Below, piece after piece: positions 32,301-40,066 of a stretch of 41,847 nt of DNA. The position numbers and the translations under genes are program-made. Position 1 is the stretch's first letter. Each line of letters opens with the position of its first letter. The notes under the pieces are model-generated. The model saw nothing but the letters and a program-made list of their open reading frames with translations. It made no database searches and was not told where the DNA came from. Source of the DNA: Polynucleobacter sp. (GTDB lineage Bacteria > Pseudomonadota > Gammaproteobacteria > Burkholderiales > Burkholderiaceae); assembly GCA_016462905.1 (NCBI GenBank), contig JAEMSI010000002.1, forward strand, positions 1 through 41,847. Reading direction: 5' to 3'.

Positions 32301-33452
32301 GAGTTTATCGAGCGAAATTTTGTTGGCGCTAAATGTAAAAAAATCTAAATCGCCAGGCTTGCTTGGTGATTTCCAACTAAATGACATTGGATTAAATTGA
32401 TTGAGCGGCGTTTGTTGCGTTCCTCGGTCCTCACGCCATGCCAATTTTTGTATGGTCACAGAATAGGTATTCGCATCAGTCGATTGCGCGACTTCGGTTT
32501 CAATGCGCCCAAATGCAATCAGTGGCTTATCTTTTTTTAATTGAATACGCGGTGCTTCAATGGCTAAATTAAATGAACCACCGTCGGGCATGCCACGATT
32601 GAAACTCATTTTTCCATCAGAAGAGAGTAGACCGCTTAATTCATAAATGGGTAAAACAAAATCACGCGCTATTTTTTCTAAATGGATACCATCTGCTTTC
32701 CAAATAAAATCGCCAATCCAATCCCTCCAATTACCAGGCTGCCCGCGCCAAAAATGGACAAAGTCTCCTTCCAAATGAATGGTTTGAGCATTCCAAGGGG
32801 AATCCATATCGAGATTGGCTAAATGGGATCGAAAGCCATTAGCAAGACTGATGTTTTTAATCAAAACGGTTTGGGGCATCTTCTTATTAAAATCATCTTG
32901 CCAAACAAGGCTTGTATTTTTGGCAACTATTTTGTCTTGCCTAAACAACCAATTTTCTGCTGAAAAATCGTTTGAGGATGCGCCAATCGGAAAGCCGGCG
33001 ATCGATACTTGGCCCGAGCGATCTCTTAAACCGACGATACTGGCATCGATCAGTTGGATCTCATGAAAATGGGGCGCAAAGTAATAAAGACTTAGCCAAC
33101 CTAGTTCAGCACGAATTTCCGCAATATTGAGCAGACTTAGTTTTTCCTGAGCTGTAGTAAAACGAACCCCCTTTATTTCAATAATGGGTCGTAGGGTGCC
33201 CCAAGTAACGCGTAAGTCATCGATTTGAACTTCTACGCCCAATTTTGTTTGGATGAGCTGCTGAATTCTTTCTTTGGAGGTGTCAATTTGGGGCCAAAGC
33301 CAAAAACGGATCAAAACATGGCCTGCAATAATCAGAATGAGGGTAAAACTCAAGCCAAGGGCGATTCGCTTACGCCATGGGGCCCAGGAGAATTTTGTAA
33401 GCCCCCTAAAGAGTGCGTTTCCAAGGCGGATAAAGGGATTTTTGAACACCAT
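29304..33452 (-). CDS. yhdP: YhdP-family (AsmA-like) envelope protein
   Basis: A 1382-residue protein (E. coli YhdP 1266) of the AsmA-like superfamily: one N-terminal membrane helix at about 30-52 (IALGLSFTLILIIAGHVLIRF) and a very long periplasmic region rich in alternating beta strands, expected to form a lipid-carrying groove between inner and outer membranes. The DUF3971-type region occupies the middle and an AsmA-like C-terminal part (ATLNVQGTLNNVVTPG, FQVRNGIARTNQFTMDL) comes near the end. YhdP, TamB and YdbH share phospholipid transport in E. coli. The final ~35 residues are a low-complexity Pro/Asn/Ser/Thr tail after KRMLREQGKP. It heads the operon with the nitrilase-family gene, tldD and perhaps aroG. 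GATAAT sits 6 bases before the ATG and AGGAAG directly abuts it. Confidence 0.93.
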   Translation of the reverse strand: MVFKNPFIRLGNALFRGLTKFSWAPWRKRIALGLSFTLILIIAGHVLIRFWLWPQIDTSKERIQQLIQTKLGVEVQIDDLRVTWGTLRPIIEIKGVRFTTAQEKLSLLNIAEIRAELGWLSLYYFAPHFHEIQLIDASIVGLRDRSGQVSIAGFPIGASSNDFSAENWLFRQDKIVAKNTSLVWQDDFNKKMPQTVLIKNISLANGFRSHLANLDMDSPWNAQTIHLEGDFVHFWRGQPGNWRDWIGDFIWKADGIHLEKIARDFVLPIYELSGLLSSDGKMSFNRGMPDGGSFNLAIEAPRIQLKKDKPLIAFGRIETEVAQSTDANTYSVTIQKLAWREDRGTQQTPLNQFNPMSFSWKSPSKPGDLDFFTFSANKISLDKLNLLAINLPLPSQLRGLIEKGAPSGDFENILMNWSERPSALPLVDRVFDSAGPTFDITAQFNNLSIKELKGPLHSFSNLSGSVKANEKEGSLQINSQNLKLHLDEALEDPHMQLDQAKGRLSWSKKNKDWQIIAKDMTLSNPDLAIGLNATYDLRAGKQKDNMKLDIQFQRAKVNQVYRYLPVGMDSDARAYIKFALVSGDINNGVLHMQGDPNQAPFANPKDGDLTLNLPITKTAYRPAPLLAKNLGEWPQLNQLEGRIQLNRAKLNVDIESANFQKVALKQIKASVTDLTNQKSLIQIKGILNGPIEDMMDYLKPSPVLLERPTIATSLSAKGNAKVDLDLAFPMDGGDGTKLNTVIHLENNEITWGELPSFKKVNGKIRITEKNPEFETIQAELLGGSFSLNQNQKLSSVDKKIFALQGNVDIQSLKKHLAEKQSGESKALVNLLSGGFSYQGNLTLSPTGAEAQLNFNLANLISTLPKPLDKIKGKKWDGQLKVNALVNAKTKEKTSNWSAKFGDLIFLQGNKTASGLSQAIGIGAPATLAPSTGTSLVIDVENLNFDEWRKLFSSAQPARKDPQSSSSYEHQLLDSIAFRSKQLTALNREWININLKANQKNGVWSLQSNSPQLAGQLEWQESKDGPGKLSGKLNRLHVPPPTPTAITTKDDKKISIGSIPQLNLAIDDLVFGNYKPGAITIKTSNSSNLILIDSLVLNNPQGNVSLTGRWTAGLQNNNDQTSIDATVDIKNLGGFVTAFGNPNEIEGGKGKLLAKLDWEGPAIEPIIDTLSGNVTMNLENGRLLQVSSGAAKLLDVLSLESLLKFATLNVQGTLNNVVTPGTPFNKIDATFQVRNGIARTNQFTMDLNQAKVNMTGRISIVNKTQDLRITIFPTLDATAGALALFAVNPIVGLGALVGQYLVTGQMNKSLQSDYLVQGSWDKPDVIPLDQKGQPLDPKVIDSIRAKRMLREQGKPNNTPNSATPNPTSPSTTNPNAVVTPISN

Positions 33453-33509
33453 CTTCCTATTATCCGATACCGAGATTCAGTTTGTTTTATTCACCGATTA
33501 ATATGGGGT

Positions 33510-36329
33510 ATGAGCACTTTTGAGTCGCAACTGTCTTTTCTTCGGCAAAACTCCCTATATGCCGATCGTTGGTTAAGCGCAAAGCCTGAATGGCTTGCTT
33601 GGCTTAGAGAATCCGCCGCCCTAGAAATAAGCACAGACCGTATCGACGATCTGCTGAGTGGGGCGGCAAACTTAGCTCGGAATGAGCTAGCAACCGAGGC
33701 TGAATTCATGGCGGCTCTGCGGATGGCGCGTCAACGCATGATGTTGTGGATTGGCTTGCGCGATTTAAATGGACTGGCTTCATTAACCGAGGTGACTCAT
33801 GCGCTCAGTTACTTTGCAGAGCGAACCATTGCGATTTCGATCCACTTCATTCAAGTTGATTTACAAAAAAGATTTGGTTTGCCTTGGGGGAAATTGACTA
33901 ATCAATTTTTGCCTTTGATGGTCGTGGGTATGGGTAAGTTGGGCGGTAAAGAGTTAAATCTTTCATCCGATATTGATTTAATTTTTTTATATGAAGAAGA
34001 GGGCGATACCCAGGGAGGTGAAATATCCCTCTCAAATCATGAATGGTTTACAAGAATGGGGAAGCGATTAATTAAAATCTTGTCCGTAAACGATGAGGGC
34101 GGTTTTGTTTTTCGTGTCGATATGCGCTTAAGACCCAATGGTGATTCTGGACCATTGGCGTGTAGTTTGGAGATGCTAGAAGAGTATTTGTTAGTTCAGG
34201 GGCGAGAATGGGAGCGCTATGCTTGGATTAAAGGCCGTTTAGTTTTCCCAAGTATTGAATTTCCAGAATTTACGCGTTGTGAAAAAAGCTTAGATCAACT
34301 AATTCGCCCTTTTGTCTATCGGCGGCATTTAGATTATGGCGTTGTAGCCGCGATTCGCGAATTGCATTCACAAATTCAAGCCGAGGCATTTAAACGTACC
34401 GGCAATCATTCAGGTAGATCGGTCGACATTAAATTGGGTCGAGGGGGAATTCGTGAAATTGAATTTTTAGCGCAGATGTTTCAATTAATTCGGGGCGGGC
34501 CTAATCCGCGTTTGCGCCTTCGTCCCACCTTACAAGTTTTAGAACTTTTAAAGCAAATTCATTTGCTCCCGCCTGAAGAAGTGGATCAATTATCGGAGGC
34601 GTATCAATTTTTAAGGCGCCTAGAGCATCGGATTCAAATATGGGAGGATCAGCAAACACATTATTTACCTGAAAGTGAGTCTGCCCAATTGCGCTTGGCT
34701 GAGGCAATGGCTGGGCCTGGATTGAAAACTTCAAGAGAGTTATTTATAAATGAGTTAAGTCGCCATCAAAATCAAGTCGCGAATTTGTTTGAGAAGGCAT
34801 TTGTTTTGGATCAGAGCGCTCGTTTGGAAATGGGTGAGGACGTTTTCAATTGGACCCCTGACTCAAATTTGTTTCCGAAGACTGCTGCTAGGTGGGGCGC
34901 TTGGTTAAATAGTGGACGTCAAAAAGCACTTCCAGAAAAAAGCCGTCAAACTATATTTGGGCTGATTAAAAAAGCCTCTAAAGACTTGGTTTCTTGCCCC
35001 GCAAGCGAGGCTGATCTGACTTTAGTTCGCTTTTTAGATTTATTAGAAGCCATCGCACGGCGTGGTGCTTACTTGTCGATCTTGTCTGAATATGCGAATG
35101 CATTAAAGAATGTTTTGGATTTGTTGCGCGCTTCCCAGTGGGGCGCATACTATTTAATTCGTCACCCGCATTTGTTAGATGATTTATTGAGCGCACAGAC
35201 GGAGGCTGATTTAATTCAAAACCCGACTGAATATTGGAAAACAGTAAAAACCGAGCTTGATTTACGTTTGGACGATGCATTGGCGGACGATGCTTCACCA
35301 GACCACGCCATGGATATATTACGGGTTACTCATCATACCGAGACTTTCATTACCCTACTGGCCGATTTGGGGATTGGGGTACAGCATAGATTATCGGTTG
35401 AAAAGGTCAGCGATCGACTCTCGGCTCTAGCCGATTTAATTGTAGAGGCTAGCTTCGAGCGGGTTTGGCCAGGAGTTGCAAAAAAAATAAATCGTAATCC
35501 TAATTTCTCGGAAATTCCATTCGCTGTCATTTCTTATGGAAAACTCGGCGGTAAAGAGTTGGGTTACGCATCTGATTTAGATTTAGTTTTTTTATATGAT
35601 GCCGCTGCGAATGATTTAGCAGCCCAAGAAATTTATTCTTTGCTGGCAAAAAGAATGATTAACTGGCTGACCACCTTAACACCTGCAGGCAATCTATTTG
35701 AAATTGATACGCGTCTGCGACCGAATGGTTTAGCGGGCTTTTTGGTAACGAGTGTGGATGCATTTCGTAAATATCAATTACGTGAGGGCGATAATGCCGC
35801 ATGGGTTTGGGAGCATCAGGCTTTGACGCGAGCCCGCTTTACTGCCGGCAATGCCCAAATTGGAGAACGCTTCGAACAGATCCGTGCCGAAGTTATTTCA
35901 CAGGAGCGCGATCCCAATGCATTACGACAAGATATTTTGGAGATGCGTCGTAAAGTTTACTTAGGCCACCCCAATAACAGCAATCAATTTGATTTGAAAC
36001 ACGATTTAGGGGGCATGGTCGATATCGAGTTTATGGTGCAATTTTTAGTCCTAGCCTATTCCAGAAAATACCCTGATCTATTGGCAAACGTTGGCAATAT
36101 TGCTTTATTAATGATTGCAGCTCAGCATTGCTTAATTGCAAAAGATCAAGCTGAGGCGGTTGCTAATGCATACCGCCTGTTTCGATCTCATCAGCATCGA
36201 TTACGTTTAGAAGGAGCCGATAAAACTCGGATTGATTTAAGTGAATACCTTGATATTCATGAGGCTAAATTACAGGTCTCTCACTTATGGCTTGAGATCT
36301 TTGGGGAATTTGCTTCAATTGCTTCCTAG
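33510..36329 (+). CDS. glnE: Bifunctional glutamine synthetase adenylyltransferase/adenylyl-removing enzyme
   Basis: A 939-residue cytoplasmic regulator (E. coli 946) of nitrogen assimilation. The N-terminal nucleotidyltransferase domain, which removes AMP from glutamine synthetase, has GMGKLGGKELNLSSDIDL from residue 140 with D154 and D156; the C-terminal domain, which adds AMP, has SYGKLGGKELGYASDLDL with D689 and D691. Both active-site pairs are intact. The start at 33510 (MSTFESQLSF) gives the family length; an open frame upstream to 33225 runs antisense through yhdP and is not part of the protein. TAATAT 5 bases before GGGGT-ATG is a possible -10. Its 3' end overlaps recN by 15 bases. 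Confidence 0.96.
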   Translation: MSTFESQLSFLRQNSLYADRWLSAKPEWLAWLRESAALEISTDRIDDLLSGAANLARNELATEAEFMAALRMARQRMMLWIGLRDLNGLASLTEVTHALSYFAERTIAISIHFIQVDLQKRFGLPWGKLTNQFLPLMVVGMGKLGGKELNLSSDIDLIFLYEEEGDTQGGEISLSNHEWFTRMGKRLIKILSVNDEGGFVFRVDMRLRPNGDSGPLACSLEMLEEYLLVQGREWERYAWIKGRLVFPSIEFPEFTRCEKSLDQLIRPFVYRRHLDYGVVAAIRELHSQIQAEAFKRTGNHSGRSVDIKLGRGGIREIEFLAQMFQLIRGGPNPRLRLRPTLQVLELLKQIHLLPPEEVDQLSEAYQFLRRLEHRIQIWEDQQTHYLPESESAQLRLAEAMAGPGLKTSRELFINELSRHQNQVANLFEKAFVLDQSARLEMGEDVFNWTPDSNLFPKTAARWGAWLNSGRQKALPEKSRQTIFGLIKKASKDLVSCPASEADLTLVRFLDLLEAIARRGAYLSILSEYANALKNVLDLLRASQWGAYYLIRHPHLLDDLLSAQTEADLIQNPTEYWKTVKTELDLRLDDALADDASPDHAMDILRVTHHTETFITLLADLGIGVQHRLSVEKVSDRLSALADLIVEASFERVWPGVAKKINRNPNFSEIPFAVISYGKLGGKELGYASDLDLVFLYDAAANDLAAQEIYSLLAKRMINWLTTLTPAGNLFEIDTRLRPNGLAGFLVTSVDAFRKYQLREGDNAAWVWEHQALTRARFTAGNAQIGERFEQIRAEVISQERDPNALRQDILEMRRKVYLGHPNNSNQFDLKHDLGGMVDIEFMVQFLVLAYSRKYPDLLANVGNIALLMIAAQHCLIAKDQAEAVANAYRLFRSHQHRLRLEGADKTRIDLSEYLDIHEAKLQVSHLWLEIFGEFASIAS

Positions 36330-37985
36330 CAATTCACGGGCATGCCGTCGGGTTGTGTCGGTAATGGTTGCCCCGCCGAGCATGCGAGCAATTTCTTCTA
36401 CGCGGTCGGCTCGCGAGAGTGGTAAAACTTGAGAGATCGTTTTTCTTTCCTTGTCTATTTTGCTGACTTTAAAGTGATGATTTCCTTGTGACGCTACTTG
36501 CGGCAAATGAGTAACACAGAGAATTTGATGAGACTGTCCCAATTGCGCTAATAATTTACCCACCGTTTCTGCAACTGCACCGCCGATACCCGCATCGACT
36601 TCATCGAAAATTAAAGTCGGAGTAAAACTGGCTTTGCTGGTAATGACGCTAATTGCTAAGCTAATTCTGGCTAATTCACCACCGGAGGCAACCTTAGCAA
36701 GCGGTCTTGGTGTACTACCGGAATGAGCAGCAATTAAGAATTCAATCTGCTCAAGACCATAAGAGCCGCCTTCGGCTAGTGGATTTAGAGCAATTTTGAG
36801 TTGACCGCCCTTCATGGATAGATTTTGCATGGCGGCGGTCACTTCGTTCTCTAATTTTTCCGCAGCCTGCTGACGTTTTTTTGAAAGCGACTGCGCCTCT
36901 TTCAAATACGCCACTTCAGATTGATCGACTTGTTCGCGCAGTGCATCAATATTTTCTGCCGCCTGAATCGCTTTTAGTTGATCCTTGGTGTCTTCCCAGA
37001 GTAGATTAAGCTCTTCGGGTCGAACTTTATATTTCCTTGCGCTCGAATGCAGTGCTTGCATACGCGCTTCAATTTCACCGAGTCGATCCGGATCTAAATC
37101 CAATTTTTGTAGATAGCGATTCAAACTATGAATCAGTTCTTCGATTTGAATTTCTGCTGTATGAATATCATCGGCAACGGTTTGAAGACTTTGATCGTGT
37201 TTGGCTAAAGCACTCATTTCACTTGCCAATTGACTGAGTGTCGAGTGAATTGAGGTTTCTGATTCGCTCAGCAGATCTAGCGTTGTTTGGCAACCACCAA
37301 TTAACTTGGCCGCATTGGCTAAGCGCGCATGATCAATTTGGATCAAGGCCCATTCATCGGGCAGCGGGGCTAATTGATCGAGTTCCTCGAGTTGCCATTG
37401 AATACGTTCTTGTTCCCGCTGAATATCTTTTCCTGCATTTTCGGCTTGCATCAAACGTCGCCGTGATTCACTAAGACGTTTAAAGGCTTGATTCACTTCC
37501 TCAACCTGGGGGCTGAGACCCGCATGGCGATCTAGCAAATCACGTTGCGCCCCCGATTTTAGAAGCAATTGATGCGCATGTTGACCGTGGATATCGACCA
37601 AACGATTGCCGGCATCGCGAAGTTGATTGAGTGATGCCGCACTACCATTGATAAATGCTCGACTTCTACCATTACTTTCAATAATTCGTTTTAACAAAAG
37701 GGTTGACCCATCATCTTCTGGTGTTAGACCTTGATTTTCTAACCAGTCAGCGATCACTTTTTTTTGTAAATCGTCGATATGAAAAATGGCAGTAATTTCA
37801 GCGCGACTACACGTTTCGCGAATTTGGCTGCTATCGGCCCTTTCGCCTAGCGCTAATCCAAGAGCATCTAAGAGAATCGATTTGCCAGCACCCGTCTCAC
37901 CGGTGAGAACGGTAAATCCTTCGGATAAATCTAATTCGAGATGATCAACAATAACAAAATCGCGCAGGGCGAGAGATTGAAGCAT
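36315..37985 (-). CDS. recN: DNA repair protein RecN
   Basis: A 556-residue SMC-like ATPase (E. coli 553) acting in double-strand break repair. The N-terminal ATPase half has Walker A GETGAGKS at 29-36 in LTGETGAGKSILLDALGLAL; a long coiled-coil region occupies about 155-360; the C-terminal half has the signature LASGGE-like motif (KVASGGELARISLAI), Walker B LIFDEVDAGIGG and the histidine switch CVTHLPQVAS. It is 14 bases after nadK and probably co-transcribed, as is common in proteobacteria. The stop lies within the end of glnE on the opposite strand. No SOS (LexA) box was recognised upstream of nadK. Confidence 0.96.
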   Translation of the reverse strand: MLQSLALRDFVIVDHLELDLSEGFTVLTGETGAGKSILLDALGLALGERADSSQIRETCSRAEITAIFHIDDLQKKVIADWLENQGLTPEDDGSTLLLKRIIESNGRSRAFINGSAASLNQLRDAGNRLVDIHGQHAHQLLLKSGAQRDLLDRHAGLSPQVEEVNQAFKRLSESRRRLMQAENAGKDIQREQERIQWQLEELDQLAPLPDEWALIQIDHARLANAAKLIGGCQTTLDLLSESETSIHSTLSQLASEMSALAKHDQSLQTVADDIHTAEIQIEELIHSLNRYLQKLDLDPDRLGEIEARMQALHSSARKYKVRPEELNLLWEDTKDQLKAIQAAENIDALREQVDQSEVAYLKEAQSLSKKRQQAAEKLENEVTAAMQNLSMKGGQLKIALNPLAEGGSYGLEQIEFLIAAHSGSTPRPLAKVASGGELARISLAISVITSKASFTPTLIFDEVDAGIGGAVAETVGKLLAQLGQSHQILCVTHLPQVASQGNHHFKVSKIDKERKTISQVLPLSRADRVEEIARMLGGATITDTTRRHARELLGSN

Positions 37986-37999
37986 GGCAAACGTTGTAA

Positions 38000-38914
38000 T
38001 TAAATGATTGAAGGGTATTCGTTCCAGTGCAACTTTTCTCTGAGCGCTTGGTAGTCGCTATGACCCTTTGGGTGTAAGAAGGTGACTGATTTGTTTGAAA
38101 GCTGGACATCGATACGATCGCCAATCGCCAGTTTGGTTGAGGATTGCATGTCAAAGTTAACGATCACCTCTCGACCACCCGTAATTTCAATTTGAATCGA
38201 AAAGTCTTGAGCAAGCACAATCGGTCTATTGGATAGCGCGTGGGGGGCGATTGGTACCATCACGATACCGCTCACGCGAGGATGCAATATTGGCCCACCA
38301 GCTGACATAGCATATGCAGTTGAGCCCGTGGGGGTAGCTACGATTAATCCATCTGAGCGCTGGTTATACATAAAAGTGCCATTAACTCTGACGCAAAGTT
38401 CGACCATTCCCGAAAGTCCCGAGCGGTTGACCACCACATCATTTAACGCCAAACCCCGATGAATTTCTTGATCCTTTCTTGTAATCGAGGCCTGTAATAA
38501 GGTGCGTGGATCCGCCTCGTATTGACCTTGAATCATGTCGGGCAGAACATGCTGAATTTCATTAAATGGGATATCGGTTATGTATCCTAATCTGCCAAGA
38601 TTAATTCCTACTAGCGGGACATGACTGCCGGCCAATTGCCTACCAATCCCCAGCATGGTGCCGTCACCACCTAAAACAATGGCTAAATCTACCTCAGTTG
38701 AAAATTGCTCGATTTTTAGCTTGGAAAGGCCTTTAATCTCGTAGTGAGACGCCGTGCTGTCCTCTAAATAGACCTCGCACCCCAGTTTTGCGAGTAAATC
38801 AGCCAATTCTTGGATATGACCGCCCATACTATCGTCTTGGTGTTTGCCAATCAGGGCAATTCGCCGAAAAGGCCCTTGTGGCTCTATGGAAGGCTGGTTA
38901 GAAGTGCTCAACAT
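38000..38914 (-). CDS. nadK: NAD kinase
   Basis: A 304-residue cytoplasmic enzyme that phosphorylates NAD to NADP. GGDG, the catalytic nucleotide loop, is at residues 82-85 (VLGGDGTMLGIG); LNDVVVNRSGLSGMVEL and SDGLIVATPTGSTAYAMSAGGPI are the other family blocks. I choose the ATG at 38914: it gives a normal N-terminus and avoids a start at 38989 that would add a 25-residue hydrophobic leader and overlap hrcA's start on the other strand. TTTAAT lies exactly 6 bases before this ATG and no Shine-Dalgarno is seen. It heads nadK-recN and is divergent from hrcA across 25 bases. Confidence 0.95.
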   Translation of the reverse strand: MLSTSNQPSIEPQGPFRRIALIGKHQDDSMGGHIQELADLLAKLGCEVYLEDSTASHYEIKGLSKLKIEQFSTEVDLAIVLGGDGTMLGIGRQLAGSHVPLVGINLGRLGYITDIPFNEIQHVLPDMIQGQYEADPRTLLQASITRKDQEIHRGLALNDVVVNRSGLSGMVELCVRVNGTFMYNQRSDGLIVATPTGSTAYAMSAGGPILHPRVSGIVMVPIAPHALSNRPIVLAQDFSIQIEITGGREVIVNFDMQSSTKLAIGDRIDVQLSNKSVTFLHPKGHSDYQALREKLHWNEYPSII

Positions 38915-38939
38915 ACACTGATTAAACCATAGGCATAAA

Positions 38940-39995
38940 ATGATGCACAACATGGACAATCGCGCAAAAGTACTTCTTAAAACTCTCATCGAGCGCTATA
39001 TCGAGGAGGGGCAGCCCGTCGGCTCAAGAACTTTATCGCGTTATTCAGGCTTGGATCTATCGGCCGCAACGATTCGTAATGTCATGTCCGATCTGGAAGA
39101 ATTGGGTTTCGTAACTAGCCCCCATACTTCGGCAGGCAGAATTCCAACACCCCGAGGCTACCGTCTTTTTGTCGATACGATGCTCACGATTCGGCCGCTT
39201 GAGGAAATTGCCTCGCGTCAAGCGGAGCAAAGTTTATTCCCCGATTCGCCGCAGCGGGTTTTAAATTCAGCCGCTCAGCTGTTATCGAATTTGACGCATT
39301 TTGCAGGTGTAGTAATGACCCCTAAGCGCTCCCAAGTTTTTAAGCACATTGAGTTCTTACGTTTGGGTGAGCGCAAGATTCTTTTAATTATGGTGACTCC
39401 TGCGGGAGATGTGCAAAACCGTATTTTGCCGAGCAATCAGGATTACTCACCAAGCCAATTGATTGAAGCAAGCAATTACATCAACGCCAATTTTGCAGGC
39501 AAGAGTTTTGCTGAGGTGCGAACTCGCTTAAGAGCTGAGTTAGACCATTTGCGTGCGGATATTTCAGGTTTAATGACGCTAGCGATTGAGTCGGGGGTTG
39601 CTGATCCTTATTCTGATCAAGGTCAAGTCTTTGTTTCTGGCGAAAGGCATTTGCTCGATATGGGCGAATTAACTTCCAATTTAAGCAAGCTGAGAAAAAT
39701 GTTCGATATGTTGGAGCAAAAATCATTTTTAATGCAATTGTTGGATGTTTCCAGTCATGCCGATGGAGTGCAGATATTTATTGGCGGCGAAAGTGAAGTT
39801 TTACCGTATGAGGATTTTGCAGTGATTAGTGCACCGTACAGCGTTGATGGAACCATCGTCGGTACTTTAGGGGTAATTGGGCCTACCCGCATGGCGTATG
39901 ACCGAGTCATCCCGATTGTTGATATTACGTCTAAGCTCTTAAGTGGCGCCTTAAGTGGCATCCCCGATCAAGTGGGCAATCCCCATCAGGGATAA
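38940..39995 (+). CDS. hrcA: Heat-inducible transcription repressor HrcA
   Basis: A 351-residue repressor that binds CIRCE operators of chaperone genes and is stabilised by GroEL. The N-terminal winged helix (about 1-95) includes [17 protein letters not shown] and [18 protein letters not shown]...[16 protein letters not shown], the HrcA signature; the rest is the GAF-like and dimerisation region ending near [11 protein letters not shown]. ATGs at 38940, 38943 and 38952 are all possible; AGG at 38931-38933 favours the first two. I see no CIRCE (TTAGCACTC-N9-GAGTGCTAA) upstream of hrcA, grpE or the following gene, so its target is likely groESL elsewhere. hemH follows 30 bases later. Confidence 0.95.
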   Translation: MMHNMDNRAKVLLKTLIERYIEEGQPVGSRTLSRYSGLDLSAATIRNVMSDLEELGFVTSPHTSAGRIPTPRGYRLFVDTMLTIRPLEEIASRQAEQSLFPDSPQRVLNSAAQLLSNLTHFAGVVMTPKRSQVFKHIEFLRLGERKILLIMVTPAGDVQNRILPSNQDYSPSQLIEASNYINANFAGKSFAEVRTRLRAELDHLRADISGLMTLAIESGVADPYSDQGQVFVSGERHLLDMGELTSNLSKLRKMFDMLEQKSFLMQLLDVSSHADGVQIFIGGESEVLPYEDFAVISAPYSVDGTIVGTLGVIGPTRMAYDRVIPIVDITSKLLSGALSGIPDQVGNPHQG

Positions 39996-40066
39996 TGTGC
40001 TACTTTTTTAAATTCGATTACTTCCTTGAATACTCCTACCAATCAAAGCAAGGGTTTTATTTCTAG
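39995..40066 (+). CDS. Possible 23-codon upstream frame coupled to hrcA and overlapping hemH
   Basis: An ATG at 39995 overlaps the hrcA stop as TAATG and opens a 23-codon frame ending at TAG 40064-40066, out of frame with hemH and running across its start at 40026. Eleven of the 23 residues are Phe or Tyr (for example [15 protein letters not shown] at the start). It has no ribosome site of its own and no known homologue I can name. It may be chance; if translated by re-initiation after hrcA it would cover the hemH start. Confidence 0.2.
   Translation: MCYFFKFDYFLEYSYQSKQGFYF

Noticed and set aside
32020-32400. A 126-codon open frame opposite yhdP, and similar frames opposite glnE (34978-35298), tldD (28018-28323, same strand, other frame) and the transferase gene (6978-7283).
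   Set aside because: All lie fully within well-supported genes, show no recognisable domains and lack ribosome sites; they look like shadows of coding bias.
33225-33509. In-frame 95-codon extension at the front of glnE.
   Set aside because: It runs antisense through the start of yhdP, has no GlnE-like sequence, and the start at 33510 gives the normal family length.
38890-38940. A CIRCE half-site (AGTGCTC) near the start of hrcA.
   Set aside because: Only one partial arm is present; no matching TTAGCACTC arm lies 9 bases away.
38915-38989. Longer NAD kinase with a hydrophobic leader.
   Set aside because: The enzyme is cytosolic, the extra part is antisense to the hrcA start, and the ATG at 38914 gives a normal N-terminus.
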